Shown piece by piece: positions 35,023 through 42,365 of a stretch of DNA of 64,000 bases. Location: assembly GCA_000230935.2 (NCBI GenBank), contig AGIQ01000002.1, positions 496,001 through 560,000 on the forward strand, read 5' to 3'. The stretch is from Mycolicibacterium rhodesiae JS60. Lineage in GTDB: Bacteria > Actinomycetota > Actinomycetes > Mycobacteriales > Mycobacteriaceae. Position 1 is the stretch's first letter; every line of letters begins with the position of its first letter. A program made the translations under genes and the position numbers. Under the pieces are notes generated by a model that worked only from the letters and a program-made list of their open reading frames with translations, searched no databases and had not been told where the DNA came from.

Positions 35023-35055
35023 AGACCGCCCTCCTGGACAACGGGAGGGTGGTCT
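35023..35055 (+). terminator. Intrinsic-type hairpin after the small secreted gene
   Basis: AGACCGCCCTCC (35023-35034) pairs with GGAGGGTGGTCT (35044-35055), 11 of 12 positions, with a 9-base loop. It starts 12 bases after the stop codon. There is no U-run. The convergent sigma-factor gene ends 48 bases further on. Confidence 0.65.
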
Positions 35056-35102
35056 TGTGCATGACACAGGTGACGAACAGTGTGTCGTCCGTTTGGATTA
35101 CC

Positions 35103-35951
35103 TCAGCGCGCTGACGGGTCGGCCGTGGCCTCGATCTTGACGACCAGACCGTCTTGGATCGTGAGCACAACGACGGCGAACAGGCGTCGCTCGCTGAATG
35201 CCAGCGCGACGGGCCGCCCGACCGGACCGCTGACGAGCGTGGCACCGGTGAGGTAACGCAGCAGGTTGCTGCCCACCGCGTTCCGTCCGTGGTTGATCTG
35301 CGGCGGCGGTGCCGGATCGGCCAGGACCGTGCCCACGCCCCAGACGTCGGGGGCCAGCACCGCGGTCAAGGCTTCGAGATCGCCACCCGCGCAGGCCTCG
35401 ATGAATCGTTCGGTGACCAGATGATGCTCGGTCTCGTCGACGACGGCGGTGACGGGTGCGGCGGCGTGGATCTTCATGCGTGCGCGCCGCGCCAGTTGAC
35501 GGCAGGTCGCGGTGGGCCGGCCGACGGTCTCGGCGATCTCGTCGAACGGCACCGCGAAGACGTCGTGCAGCACGAACGCCACCCGCTCGGGGGCGCTGAG
35601 CCTGCCGAGAACCTCGAACAGTGCGTCGTGCACCTCGTCGTCCAGGGTGACCCGCTCACTCGGATCCTGCGCCGCGCGGTGGTTGACCGGCGGCTGGCGT
35701 TCCAGCAGTTCGGGTTCAGCGGTGCTCACCCGCCGGTGCCGCACCGAGCGGACCTGATCGAGGCACAGCCTGCTGGTAACCACCGTCAGCCAGCCGCGGG
35801 CGTCGTCGATCTCCGCGCCGGCCGTCGACAGCCGTAGAAAGGCCTCCTGCACAAGGTCTTCTGCATCGCCGATATCGCCGATCATCTGGTAGGCGAGGTT
35901 GATCAGATACGGGCGGTGGACCCGCAGCAGGCCATCGATCGGATCGTTCAT
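35103..35951 (-). CDS. ECF sigma factor with SnoaL-like C-terminal domain (SigI/SigJ type)
   Basis: A 282-residue protein from ATG 35951 (MNDPIDGLLRVHRPYLINLA). Region 2: LAYQMIGDIGDAEDLVQEAFLRL. Region 4: LGRLSAPERVAFVLHDVFAV then IAETVGRPTATCRQLARRAR. The last 110 residues form an NTF2/SnoaL-like domain (FIEACAGGDLEALTAVLAPD, LFAVVVLTIQDGLVVKIEAT) as in the group that includes SigI and SigJ, where this domain regulates activity in place of a separate anti-sigma factor. No anti-sigma gene is adjacent. The divergent F420-type oxidoreductase starts 81 bases away and may be a target. Confidence 0.9.
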   Translation of the reverse strand: MNDPIDGLLRVHRPYLINLAYQMIGDIGDAEDLVQEAFLRLSTAGAEIDDARGWLTVVTSRLCLDQVRSVRHRRVSTAEPELLERQPPVNHRAAQDPSERVTLDDEVHDALFEVLGRLSAPERVAFVLHDVFAVPFDEIAETVGRPTATCRQLARRARMKIHAAAPVTAVVDETEHHLVTERFIEACAGGDLEALTAVLAPDVWGVGTVLADPAPPPQINHGRNAVGSNLLRYLTGATLVSGPVGRPVALAFSERRLFAVVVLTIQDGLVVKIEATADPSAR

Positions 35952-36032
35952 GTCATAGACGACGAATCGGCATGGAGAAAAGTTACCGCCGCCGCTTGTC
36001 ACTTTCCAGAAGGCCATCCCGTCCTTGTCCCT

Positions 36033-36479
36033 ATGACCGATCCTCGTCCTCCCCGCTGGCTCAAGCCGATGAACCGATTCATGATGGCCGTGCAGAAACT
36101 GGGCCTGCACACCGGACCCGCCTACGTGCTGACCGTTCCCGGTCGCAAGTCCGGCAAGCCGCGGCACACACCGATGACACCGTTCGAGTACAACGGCGGG
36201 CTTTACACCGTGGCCGGCTATCCGGGCTCGGACTGGGCCAGCAATGCCAGGGCCGCCGGCGCCGGAACGTTGAGCCGCGGCAGGCGTTCTCGTGAGGTCG
36301 CGATCGTGGAGCTGAGTGCTGAGGAATCCAAGCCGGTGCTGCGCGCCTTCCCCGGCTCGGTGCCCGTCGGTGTCGCATTCGCCAAACGCTCCGGTCTGGT
36401 ACGCGACGGCACGGCCGATGAATTCGAGACGCTGGCAGGCAGACTCGCTGTGTTCCGCTTCGACGACTTAGCGCACTAG
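36033..36479 (+). CDS. Nitroreductase-family deazaflavin (F420)-dependent protein, Ddn-like
   Basis: A 148-residue split-barrel protein; ATG 36033 (MTDPRPPRWLKPMNRFMMAV). The family pattern is plain: GPAYVLTVPGRKSGKPRHTPMTPFEYNGGLYTVAG, then GSDWASNARAAGAGTLSRGR. These enzymes use reduced F420 to reduce quinones or nitro compounds; Ddn activates nitroimidazole drugs in M. tuberculosis. Substrate here is unknown. It is divergent from the ECF sigma gene and its last 12 bases overlap the end of the convergent ABC permease gene. Confidence 0.88.
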   Translation: MTDPRPPRWLKPMNRFMMAVQKLGLHTGPAYVLTVPGRKSGKPRHTPMTPFEYNGGLYTVAGYPGSDWASNARAAGAGTLSRGRRSREVAIVELSAEESKPVLRAFPGSVPVGVAFAKRSGLVRDGTADEFETLAGRLAVFRFDDLAH

Positions 36480-37292
36480 CCGCCGCAGCAGCACCGATGC
36501 GGCGGCGATGCCGAGAACCGCCGACAGGGCCAGCACACCCAGGTCCAGCCACGGATGCGCCGAGGGGATTCCCACCAGCAGCAGCCGCAGGGAATCCACC
36601 TCGTAGCTCAGTGGATTCACCCGGGACAGCCAGCGCAGCCATTCGGGCATGACCGATACCGGGTACAGCGCGTTGGACGCGAAGAACAACGGCATCGTGA
36701 TCGCCTGACCGATGCCCATGAGCCGGTCGCGGTTGCGCACCATCCCGGCCAGCGCCATCGACAGGCAGGCGAAGAACGCCGACCCGAGCATCACCACACC
36801 CATGGCAGCCAGAATGCGTAACGGGTTGTGCGTCATGTGGATACCCATGATGTAGGCCAGCACCAGCACGCCGACCACCTGTGCGACCGAGCGCACGCCG
36901 GCGGCGAACGACTTGCCCGTCACCAACGCCGACGCCGGGGACGGCGTCACCATGAGCTTGGCCAGGATGCCGGCGTCGCGATCCCAGACGATCTGGATAC
37001 CGTAGAAGATCGAGATGAACAGCGCCGACTGCGCGATGATCCCCGGCGCCAGGAAGGCAAGGTAGGGCACCGAACCGGTGTCGATGACGTGCAATCGGTT
37101 GAACGTCGTGCCAAAGATCAACAGCCACAGGGCCGGCTGCACCATCCGGGTGAGCAACTCGGTGCGGTCGTGGCGCAGCTTCTGCAGCTCGACCCACGCG
37201 AACGTCTCCATCCGGCCGGCCAGGCTGGGCACCCGCCGCCAGCCGCGGGGCGCCCGCACCAGGCGAGGTGTAGCGACGGACTCAACCGGCAT
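36468..37292 (-). CDS. ABC-2 type export permease (DrrB-like)
   Basis: A 274-residue membrane protein with six predicted helices: LLIFGTTFNRLHV, YLAFLAPGIIAQSALFISIFYG, VVGVLVLAYIMGIHM, LAAMGVVMLGSAFFACLSMAL, and a last one LGVLALSAVLGIAAASVLL. The loop VWDRDAGILAKLMVTPSPASALVTGKS is typical of DrrB/ABC-2 exporters of drugs, lipids or polyketides. The start overlaps the ATPase gene end by 11 bases, making one operon marR-ATPase-permease. Confidence 0.9.
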   Translation of the reverse strand: MPVESVATPRLVRAPRGWRRVPSLAGRMETFAWVELQKLRHDRTELLTRMVQPALWLLIFGTTFNRLHVIDTGSVPYLAFLAPGIIAQSALFISIFYGIQIVWDRDAGILAKLMVTPSPASALVTGKSFAAGVRSVAQVVGVLVLAYIMGIHMTHNPLRILAAMGVVMLGSAFFACLSMALAGMVRNRDRLMGIGQAITMPLFFASNALYPVSVMPEWLRWLSRVNPLSYEVDSLRLLLVGIPSAHPWLDLGVLALSAVLGIAAASVLLRRLVR

Positions 37293-38091
37293 CGCGCGCC
37301 GCCTTTCTGCCGGCCCGGACCGTGCCGAGACCGTGGTGATCTGCCGCCTCCTCGAGTCCGCTTCCGGCGTAATGCCGAAAGACGTCTTCCAGGCTCGCTT
37401 CCGGGCCGACCCTGGTCTTGAGCTCGGCCGGGGTGCCGACCGCCCGCAACCGGCCGTGGTGCATCAGCGCGACCCGGTCGCAGAGCACGTCGGCCTCCTC
37501 CATGTAGTGCGTGGTCAGCAGCACCGTCATGCCGAACTGCTGCTGCATGCTCGCTACCTGCGACCAAACACTGTCGCGGGCAATGGGATCCAAGCCCACG
37601 GTGGGCTCGTCGAGAATCAGCAGCGACGGCTGGTTGACCAGTGCCTGCGCTAACTCGAGGCGGCGCACCATCCCGCCGGAATAGGTGTTGGCCAGCCGGT
37701 CGGCGACATCGAGCAGTTGCATGGCCTCCAGCGCCTGCTCGACCCGCTGTCTGCGGGCCGAGCGCGGAACATCGTAAAGCCGGGCGAACCAATCCACGTT
37801 CTGCCTGCCGGTCAGGGCCGGTTCGATCGAAAGCTGTTGTGGCACATAGCCAAGGTTGTAACGGATGTCCATGGTGTCGCGCCGCGCATCGAGTCCGAAG
37901 ATGCGGACCTGCCCGTGCTGGATGGGGGCCAGCGTGGTGAGCAGCCGCACCACGGTGGTCTTGCCCGCACCGTTCGGGCCCAGCAGGCCAAGGGTTTCCC
38001 CAGTATTGACGTGCAGCGTCAGATCGTCGACGGCGGTGAAGTCGCCATAGCGGTGCGTCAGGTTCCGGCAGTCGATCGCGGACACGCTCAT
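37282..38091 (-). CDS. ABC export ATPase (DrrA-like)
   Basis: A 269-residue ATPase. Walker A LLGPNGAGKTTVVRLL, Q-loop YVPQQLSIEP, signature TYSGGMVRRLELAQAL, Walker B SLLILDEPTVGLD, H-loop LLTTHYMEEAD. After the core there is the short DrrA-type C-terminus (GTPAELKTRVGPEASLEDVFRHY). It pairs with the ABC-2 permease downstream to export hydrophobic compounds. ATG 38091 overlaps the MarR stop by 4 bases. Confidence 0.93.
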   Translation of the reverse strand: MSVSAIDCRNLTHRYGDFTAVDDLTLHVNTGETLGLLGPNGAGKTTVVRLLTTLAPIQHGQVRIFGLDARRDTMDIRYNLGYVPQQLSIEPALTGRQNVDWFARLYDVPRSARRQRVEQALEAMQLLDVADRLANTYSGGMVRRLELAQALVNQPSLLILDEPTVGLDPIARDSVWSQVASMQQQFGMTVLLTTHYMEEADVLCDRVALMHHGRLRAVGTPAELKTRVGPEASLEDVFRHYAGSGLEEAADHHGLGTVRAGRKAARDAG

Positions 38092-38540
38092 GGCTTCTTC
38101 TCCCGCAGCTTGGTGGTGACCTCGCGCAGCACCCGCATCCCGGCGGCCAGTGCCTCGGCGTCATCGTCGGCGAGCTGGTCGAGCACCTCTGCCAGCGCCG
38201 CGCGGCGGGCCGCCCGGGATTCGTCGGCGATCTTCTGCGCGGGTGCGGTGAGTTCGAGACGGCCCACCCGGCGATCGGCGGGGTCTGGTGTGCGCACCAG
38301 CAGTCCGTCGGCCGACAGTTTGGACACCAGCGTGGAGGCGGTGTTGGCGGCCAGCCCGAGTTCGGCGGCCGCCGCACTGACCGAGATGCCCGGCTGCCGG
38401 CCGACCAGTCGCAACAGCTCGGCCTGGGACTCGGTCAGCCCGGCGGTGACGAACGAGATCCCGGCGACTCTGCGGACCGTGCGACGGAAGCGGCCGACGG
38501 TGCCGAACAGTTCGGCGACGAGATCGGTGCGAATGTCCAC
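38088..38540 (-). CDS. MarR-family transcriptional regulator
   Basis: A 150-residue winged-helix regulator: TAGLTESQAELLRLVGRQPG, recognition helix NTASTLVSKLSADGLLVRTP, and wing DPADRRVGRLELTAPAQ. It heads the exporter operon and overlaps the ATPase gene. A perfect 21-base palindrome at 38550-38570 lies 9 bases before its start, so it probably represses its own operon and releases DNA when the exporter's substrate binds. Confidence 0.92.
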   Translation of the reverse strand: MDIRTDLVAELFGTVGRFRRTVRRVAGISFVTAGLTESQAELLRLVGRQPGISVSAAAAELGLAANTASTLVSKLSADGLLVRTPDPADRRVGRLELTAPAQKIADESRAARRAALAEVLDQLADDDAEALAAGMRVLREVTTKLREKKP

Positions 38541-38549
38541 CTCGCCACA

Positions 38550-38570
38550 TTAGCTCTGTTGCAGAGCTAA
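38550..38570. promoter_or_regulatory. Perfect palindrome, probable MarR operator
   Basis: TTAGCTCTG-TTG-CAGAGCTAA: 9-bp perfect arms. It begins 9 bases upstream of the marR start codon and overlaps the stop codon (38567-38569) of the phosphoesterase gene upstream. Size, symmetry and position fit a MarR dimer site. Confidence 0.75.
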
Positions 38571-39067
38571 GTCTTCTCGATTCGGTGTTGTCGCACGTCG
38601 ACCAGTACCCCGGGCCGGGTCACCGCGGTCATGTACGTGCAGAACGGCTGACGGCGCCGGTCCGTGGGCGAGCCGGGGTTCAACAGCCGCAGCCCGGTCC
38701 GCGCGGTGGTGTCCCACGGGATGTGGCTGTGGCCGAACACCAGCACGTCGGTGCCCGGGTACTGCTGGGCCATCCGGGCTTCCCGCCCGGATGCGGCGCC
38801 GGTCTCGTGGACGACGGTGAAGAGCAGGCCGTCCAGCGTCACGTCGGCGCGCTCGGGCAGCCGGGCCCGAAGCTCCGGGCCGTCGTTGTTGCCCCAGCAA
38901 GCGACCAGACGGCTGGCTCGCGCCGACAGTGCGTCGAGCAGGCCGGCATCGACCCAATCACCGGCGTGGATGACGACGTCGGCGCGCTCGACCTCACGCC
39001 ATACCGGCTCGGGCAGGTCGCGGGCGCGATTCGGGATGTGAGTGTCGGCCATCAGCAGCAGACGCAT
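38567..39067 (-). CDS. YfcE/MJ0936-type metallophosphoesterase
   Basis: A 166-residue calcineurin-like phosphodiesterase. Metal-binding motifs in order: MADTHIP (DxH), HAGDWVD (GD), WGNNDGPE (GNND), VVHETG (H), and VFGHSHIPW (GHSH). This short form (YfcE, MJ0936) hydrolyses phosphodiesters with Mn or Ni; natural substrates are unknown. No signal peptide. It is upstream of marR on the same strand, with the operator palindrome covering its stop, and starts 12 bases after the 59-residue acidic gene. Confidence 0.9.
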   Translation of the reverse strand: MRLLLMADTHIPNRARDLPEPVWREVERADVVIHAGDWVDAGLLDALSARASRLVACWGNNDGPELRARLPERADVTLDGLLFTVVHETGAASGREARMAQQYPGTDVLVFGHSHIPWDTTARTGLRLLNPGSPTDRRRQPFCTYMTAVTRPGVLVDVRQHRIEKT

Positions 39068-39079
39068 AGGCCGATCCTC

Positions 39080-39259
39080 TCACTGGCCTCCGCGCTCGCT
39101 GCGGGCCTCCGCACCAGTTTCGCCGGCGTCGATCGCATCATCCGGGCCGGTCTCGCCAACGTAGGTGCCGTCGTCGCCGTCCTTGCCCGCCCGCGATGAA
39201 GCGACTTTCGGGTCCTCGTGGACGTCCTCTTCGCTCTTGTCGTCCGTAGGGTTCGTCAT
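39080..39259 (-). CDS. Small acidic protein, 59 aa
   Basis: Starts at ATG 39259: MTNPTDDKSEEDVHEDPKVA, then SSRAGKDGDDGTYVGETGPD, and ends SERGGQ. It is very acidic, lacks hydrophobic residues and is probably unstructured. The reading frame is supported by amino-acid composition (no rare residues, many Asp/Glu/Gly/Thr) and by its fit between two genes with a 12-base gap to the phosphoesterase. It is similar in style to small conserved mycobacterial proteins of unknown role. No strong ribosome site is visible. Confidence 0.55.
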   Translation of the reverse strand: MTNPTDDKSEEDVHEDPKVASSRAGKDGDDGTYVGETGPDDAIDAGETGAEARSERGGQ

Positions 39260-39298
39260 GGTGGGCGGACTACCCGGTGGTCAGGGCCGTCAACCGCG

Positions 39299-39357
39299 TT
39301 CATTGAGTGTCCACGCCTCATGTTTCGCTTGATCGTCGAACATGAACGCTCAATGAA
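39299..39357. repeat. Nested inverted repeat upstream of a membrane-protein gene
   Basis: Outer arms TTCATTGAG (39299-39307) and CTCAATGAA (39349-39357) are perfect over 9 bp; inside them CATGTTTCG (39319-39327) and CGAACATG (39337-39344) form a near-perfect inner pair. The structure ends 30 bases before the start at 39388. It could be an operator or an RNA hairpin in the leader. Confidence 0.5.
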
Positions 39358-39387
39358 TGGGTATGGCGACCTAAGCTGGGAGGTGAC

Positions 39388-39693
39388 ATGACCATGGACC
39401 GCAACGATGTGGAAAAGCGCTGGCACGATCCGGCGGCCTTTCGCGCGGCGGTGATCTATGTGGTCTCCGTGGTCGCGGTGGCCGCAGTGGCGTTCGCCGC
39501 GACCGTGATCTGGCATTCGCTGATCGCGGGCATTCTGGTGCCGGTCACGCTGTTCCTCGGCGGGATCGGGGCATTCGTTCAGACCTACCGAGTCTGGCGT
39601 GCCGAAGGCGTCTGGCCCATCTGGCAGGCTGCCGGCTGGATCCTGCTGGGCTTGTTCTTGTTCTGTCTTGGCGTGCCCGTCGGAGTGTGGTGA
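39388..39693 (+). CDS. Small membrane protein, 101 aa
   Basis: ATG 39388 follows GGGAGGTGAC. After a short charged N-terminus (MTMDRNDVEKRWHDPAAF) there are three hydrophobic segments: VIYVVSVVAVAAVAFAATVI, SLIAGILVPVTLFLGGIGAF and AAGWILLGLFLFCLGVPVGV. No enzymatic motif. It appears to be a conserved mycobacterial integral membrane protein of unknown function. The nested inverted repeat just upstream may control it. The CoA-transferase gene starts 26 bases after its stop. Confidence 0.78.
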   Translation: MTMDRNDVEKRWHDPAAFRAAVIYVVSVVAVAAVAFAATVIWHSLIAGILVPVTLFLGGIGAFVQTYRVWRAEGVWPIWQAAGWILLGLFLFCLGVPVGVW

Positions 39694-39718
39694 GCAGGTC
39701 ACCCGCCATACTCTTCGG

Positions 39719-40927
39719 GTGACCGCATCACCTGAACAGCCGTTAACCGGCGTCCGTATCATCGAGATCTCCAGCTTCGTGGCCGTACCGCTGGCCGGGA
39801 TGACACTGGCGCAGCTGGGCGCCGAAGTCATCCGGGTCGACCCGGTCGGCGGAGCCGCGGACTACAACCGCTGGCCACTGACCGAAACAGGGACCAGCAT
39901 CTATTGGGCCGGGCTCAACAAGAGCAAGCGGTCGGTGGCTGCCGACATGCGGTCGCCAGAGGGCCAGCAGCTGGTGGCCCGGCTGATCGCCGACGCAGGC
40001 GTTCTGATCACCAATGTTGCTGGGCGGCAGTGGCATTCCTACGAGGAGCTGAGTGCTCAGCGTCCTGACCTGATTCACCTGGAGGTGGTCGGTCGCGGTG
40101 ACGGCTCCACCGGGGTGGACTATACGGTCAACGCGGCCACCGGATTTCCGTTGGTCACCGGGTCACCCGCGCAGAGCGGCCCGGTGAATCACGTGCTGCC
40201 GGCCTGGGACGTCAGCTGCGGTCTGTATGCGGCTCTGGCGATCCTGGTGGCGCTGCGCCGCCGCGACGCCACCGGAGCGGGCAGCCGCATCCGGCTGCCG
40301 CTGGACGACGTCGCGCTGGCCACCGCAGCCAACCTCGGTTTCATCACCGAGCCGATGGTCAACGGCACGCAGCGCCCGCGCCTGGGCAACGCCATTTACG
40401 GGCAGTACGGTCAGGACTACACCAGCAGTGACGGCGCCACCTTCATGCTGGTGGCGCTGACCAACCGGCACTTCCGCGACCTTGCCGAACTCACCGGAAC
40501 CACCAAAGCCGTTGCCGCCGTTGCCGAAGCACTGGGAGCCGACTTCAGCATCGAGGGCCAGCGCTACGAGCATCGCGCCGTGCTCAGTGGGCTGTTCGCG
40601 CCGTGGTTCGCCAGGCACACCGCCGACGAGGTGACCGCCGCGCTGTCGAAGAGCTCGGTGCTGTGGGACCGCTACCTGGATTTCGCCGAAGTCGCGCAGG
40701 ATCCCCGGGTGACGGCCAACCCGTTGTTCACGATGTTGAGCCAGCCCAGGATCGGCAGCTACTTGGCGCCGGGGCTGCCGATGTCGGTGGACGGCGAACA
40801 CGTCGCGGCGCAGCCGGCGCCCGCACTCGGCGACGACACCACCGCCGTGCTGACCGAATTCGGCCTCAGTGCCGAGGAGATCGCCGCGCTGGTCGAATCG
40901 GGCACTGTCACAACGAGAACCGAGTAA
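39719..40927 (+). CDS. CaiB/BaiF-family CoA transferase
   Basis: A 402-residue family III CoA transferase from GTG 39719 (MTASPEQPLTGVRIIEISSF). Typical motifs: AGMTLAQLGAEVIRVDPVGG, LNKSKRSVAADMRSPEGQQL, the catalytic Asp in HVLPAWDVSCGLYAALAILV, and GSRIRLPLDDVALAT. It moves CoA between acyl acids, probably activating a carboxylic acid or racemising a branched acyl-CoA. A thioesterase gene starts 3 bases after its stop, so the two act on the same acyl-CoA pool. Confidence 0.9.
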   Translation: MTASPEQPLTGVRIIEISSFVAVPLAGMTLAQLGAEVIRVDPVGGAADYNRWPLTETGTSIYWAGLNKSKRSVAADMRSPEGQQLVARLIADAGVLITNVAGRQWHSYEELSAQRPDLIHLEVVGRGDGSTGVDYTVNAATGFPLVTGSPAQSGPVNHVLPAWDVSCGLYAALAILVALRRRDATGAGSRIRLPLDDVALATAANLGFITEPMVNGTQRPRLGNAIYGQYGQDYTSSDGATFMLVALTNRHFRDLAELTGTTKAVAAVAEALGADFSIEGQRYEHRAVLSGLFAPWFARHTADEVTAALSKSSVLWDRYLDFAEVAQDPRVTANPLFTMLSQPRIGSYLAPGLPMSVDGEHVAAQPAPALGDDTTAVLTEFGLSAEEIAALVESGTVTTRTE

Positions 40928-40929
40928 CC

Positions 40930-41730
40930 ATGAGCGTGCTCGCCCGGCTGCTCGACGTCACTCGCGATGACACCGGTGCCTTCGTCGGCGCCGAGAGCGG
41001 ACCGGCCGAGAAGCGGGCCTACGGCGGCCATCTCGCCGCGCAAGCCATGGCCGCGGCCTGCCACACCATCGACAACGGCGCGACGCCGACGAGTCTGCAC
41101 GTTCAGTTCCTGCGCGGCGGTGACGCCGGTTCGCCGGTGCACTACGACGTCGAACGGGTCTACGACGGCCGCACTGCGGCCTCGCGACGGGTACTTGCGT
41201 GGCAAGACAAACGGTTGCTGACCACCGCCACGGTCTCGTTCTCTGTCGTGGCCGACGGGCCCGAACACGCCGCCCACGCGATGGCGCAGCACGATCCCGA
41301 CCAGTTGCCGGCCACCGGACCGATCGGCCCTGCCCCGTCGCTACCACTCGACGAGATCGACTTCCGCTACGAGGACGACTGGAGCACAGGCGAATTCGTC
41401 CGCCGGCTGTGGTGGCGGATCACCGCCCCGCTGGGCGGGCAGCCGTGGCTGCAGCAGTGCGCGGCGGTCTACGTCACCGATATCTACGGCATCGACCCGG
41501 TGCTACAGGTACACGGCCACACGATGACCGATCGCAGCCACCGCACCGCCACCACCGACTCGTCGATCTGGTTTCACCGGCCGATCAGAGCCGAACAGTG
41601 GAATCTGCTGGAATCCCGCTCACCGGCCGCTGCGCGCGGCCGCGGGCTGGTCGCGCTGAATCTCTACGACGCGCAGAAGATGCTGACGGCAACACTCGTT
41701 CAGGAGGGTCTGGCGGTCCTGCGCACCTGA
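40930..41730 (+). CDS. Acyl-CoA thioesterase (TesB-like double hotdog)
   Basis: A 266-residue protein with two hotdog domains: N-terminal YGGHLAAQAMAAACHTIDNG and SLHVQFLRGGDAGSPVHYDV, C-terminal SSIWFHRPIRAEQWNLLESR and the final MLTATLVQEGLAVLRT, which carries the conserved Gln-Glu of the TesB family. It hydrolyses acyl-CoA to acid and CoA; chain preference unknown. It follows the CoA transferase by 2 bases. Its last 31 bases overlap the convergent TetR gene. Confidence 0.9.
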   Translation: MSVLARLLDVTRDDTGAFVGAESGPAEKRAYGGHLAAQAMAAACHTIDNGATPTSLHVQFLRGGDAGSPVHYDVERVYDGRTAASRRVLAWQDKRLLTTATVSFSVVADGPEHAAHAMAQHDPDQLPATGPIGPAPSLPLDEIDFRYEDDWSTGEFVRRLWWRITAPLGGQPWLQQCAAVYVTDIYGIDPVLQVHGHTMTDRSHRTATTDSSIWFHRPIRAEQWNLLESRSPAAARGRGLVALNLYDAQKMLTATLVQEGLAVLRT

Positions 41731-42365
41731 GGGCGCGACTTGCGGGCCTGCCGCTCCTGCGCCAGTGACCGGGTCTCATCGGACGGCGCCGCGGCGAGCA
41801 TCGCGGCGACCGTGTCGATCAGATGGCTGGTGAACAAGCGGTCATCGGCGTGCGGTGCGGTGGCCGCGCGGCGGCCCAACTCGACCGCCGAGTAGACCAG
41901 CGCCCCCAGCCGCGGGTGCAGGGTGCGGGCCACCGGATCGAACATCGGCTCGAGCAGCTGCCGCCAGCGCTGCAGGCTGGCCGAATGCCCGGTGAAATCG
42001 AAGGTGGGCACCGGGCGGTTCAGCAGGTCGGCGTGGATGCGCAGGAAGGCCGGCCCACCGTCGGGATCGGCGAGTTTCGCGGCCAGCGGTGCGACCAGCG
42101 CCGAGGCCATCGACCGCATGGACGGCCGCGTCTCGGCCTCGATCGCGTCGAGCAGCGCATCACGGCGGGCGTCGACCATCGGCAGGTGCTTGTCGGCGAT
42201 CGCGGCCAGCACCCCGGCGCGGTCGGTGAAGTGATACTGCACCGCCATCACATTGCGTGCGCCGGCTTCGCGGGCGATCTCGCGCAGGCTCACCGCGTCG
42301 ACCCCGCGCTCGGCGAACAACCGCTCCGCCGTGGCCACGAGGTTGGCCGAGGTGCCGGCCGCCAT
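41700..42365 (-). CDS. TetR-family regulator of the acyl-CoA dehydrogenase locus
   Basis: A 221-residue protein: LVATAERLFAERGVDAVSLR, EIAREAGARNVMAVQYHFTD, then a long ligand domain with FDFTGHSASLQRWRQLLEPM. The ATG at 42365 shares bases with the stop of the acyl-CoA dehydrogenase gene (TGATG), so it is translated from the same mRNA. It probably responds to an acyl-CoA and controls the divergent promoter at 43661-43721, where an 18-bp imperfect palindrome is found. The C-terminus is Arg-rich and overlaps the thioesterase gene. Confidence 0.9.
   Translation of the reverse strand: MAAGTSANLVATAERLFAERGVDAVSLREIAREAGARNVMAVQYHFTDRAGVLAAIADKHLPMVDARRDALLDAIEAETRPSMRSMASALVAPLAAKLADPDGGPAFLRIHADLLNRPVPTFDFTGHSASLQRWRQLLEPMFDPVARTLHPRLGALVYSAVELGRRAATAPHADDRLFTSHLIDTVAAMLAAAPSDETRSLAQERQARKSRPQVRRTARPS

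Noticed and set aside
35084..35101. Third TGTCGTCC box as a real regulator site
   Set aside because: One arm matches at only 5 of 7 positions and it lies between two convergent gene ends; kept only as a remark.
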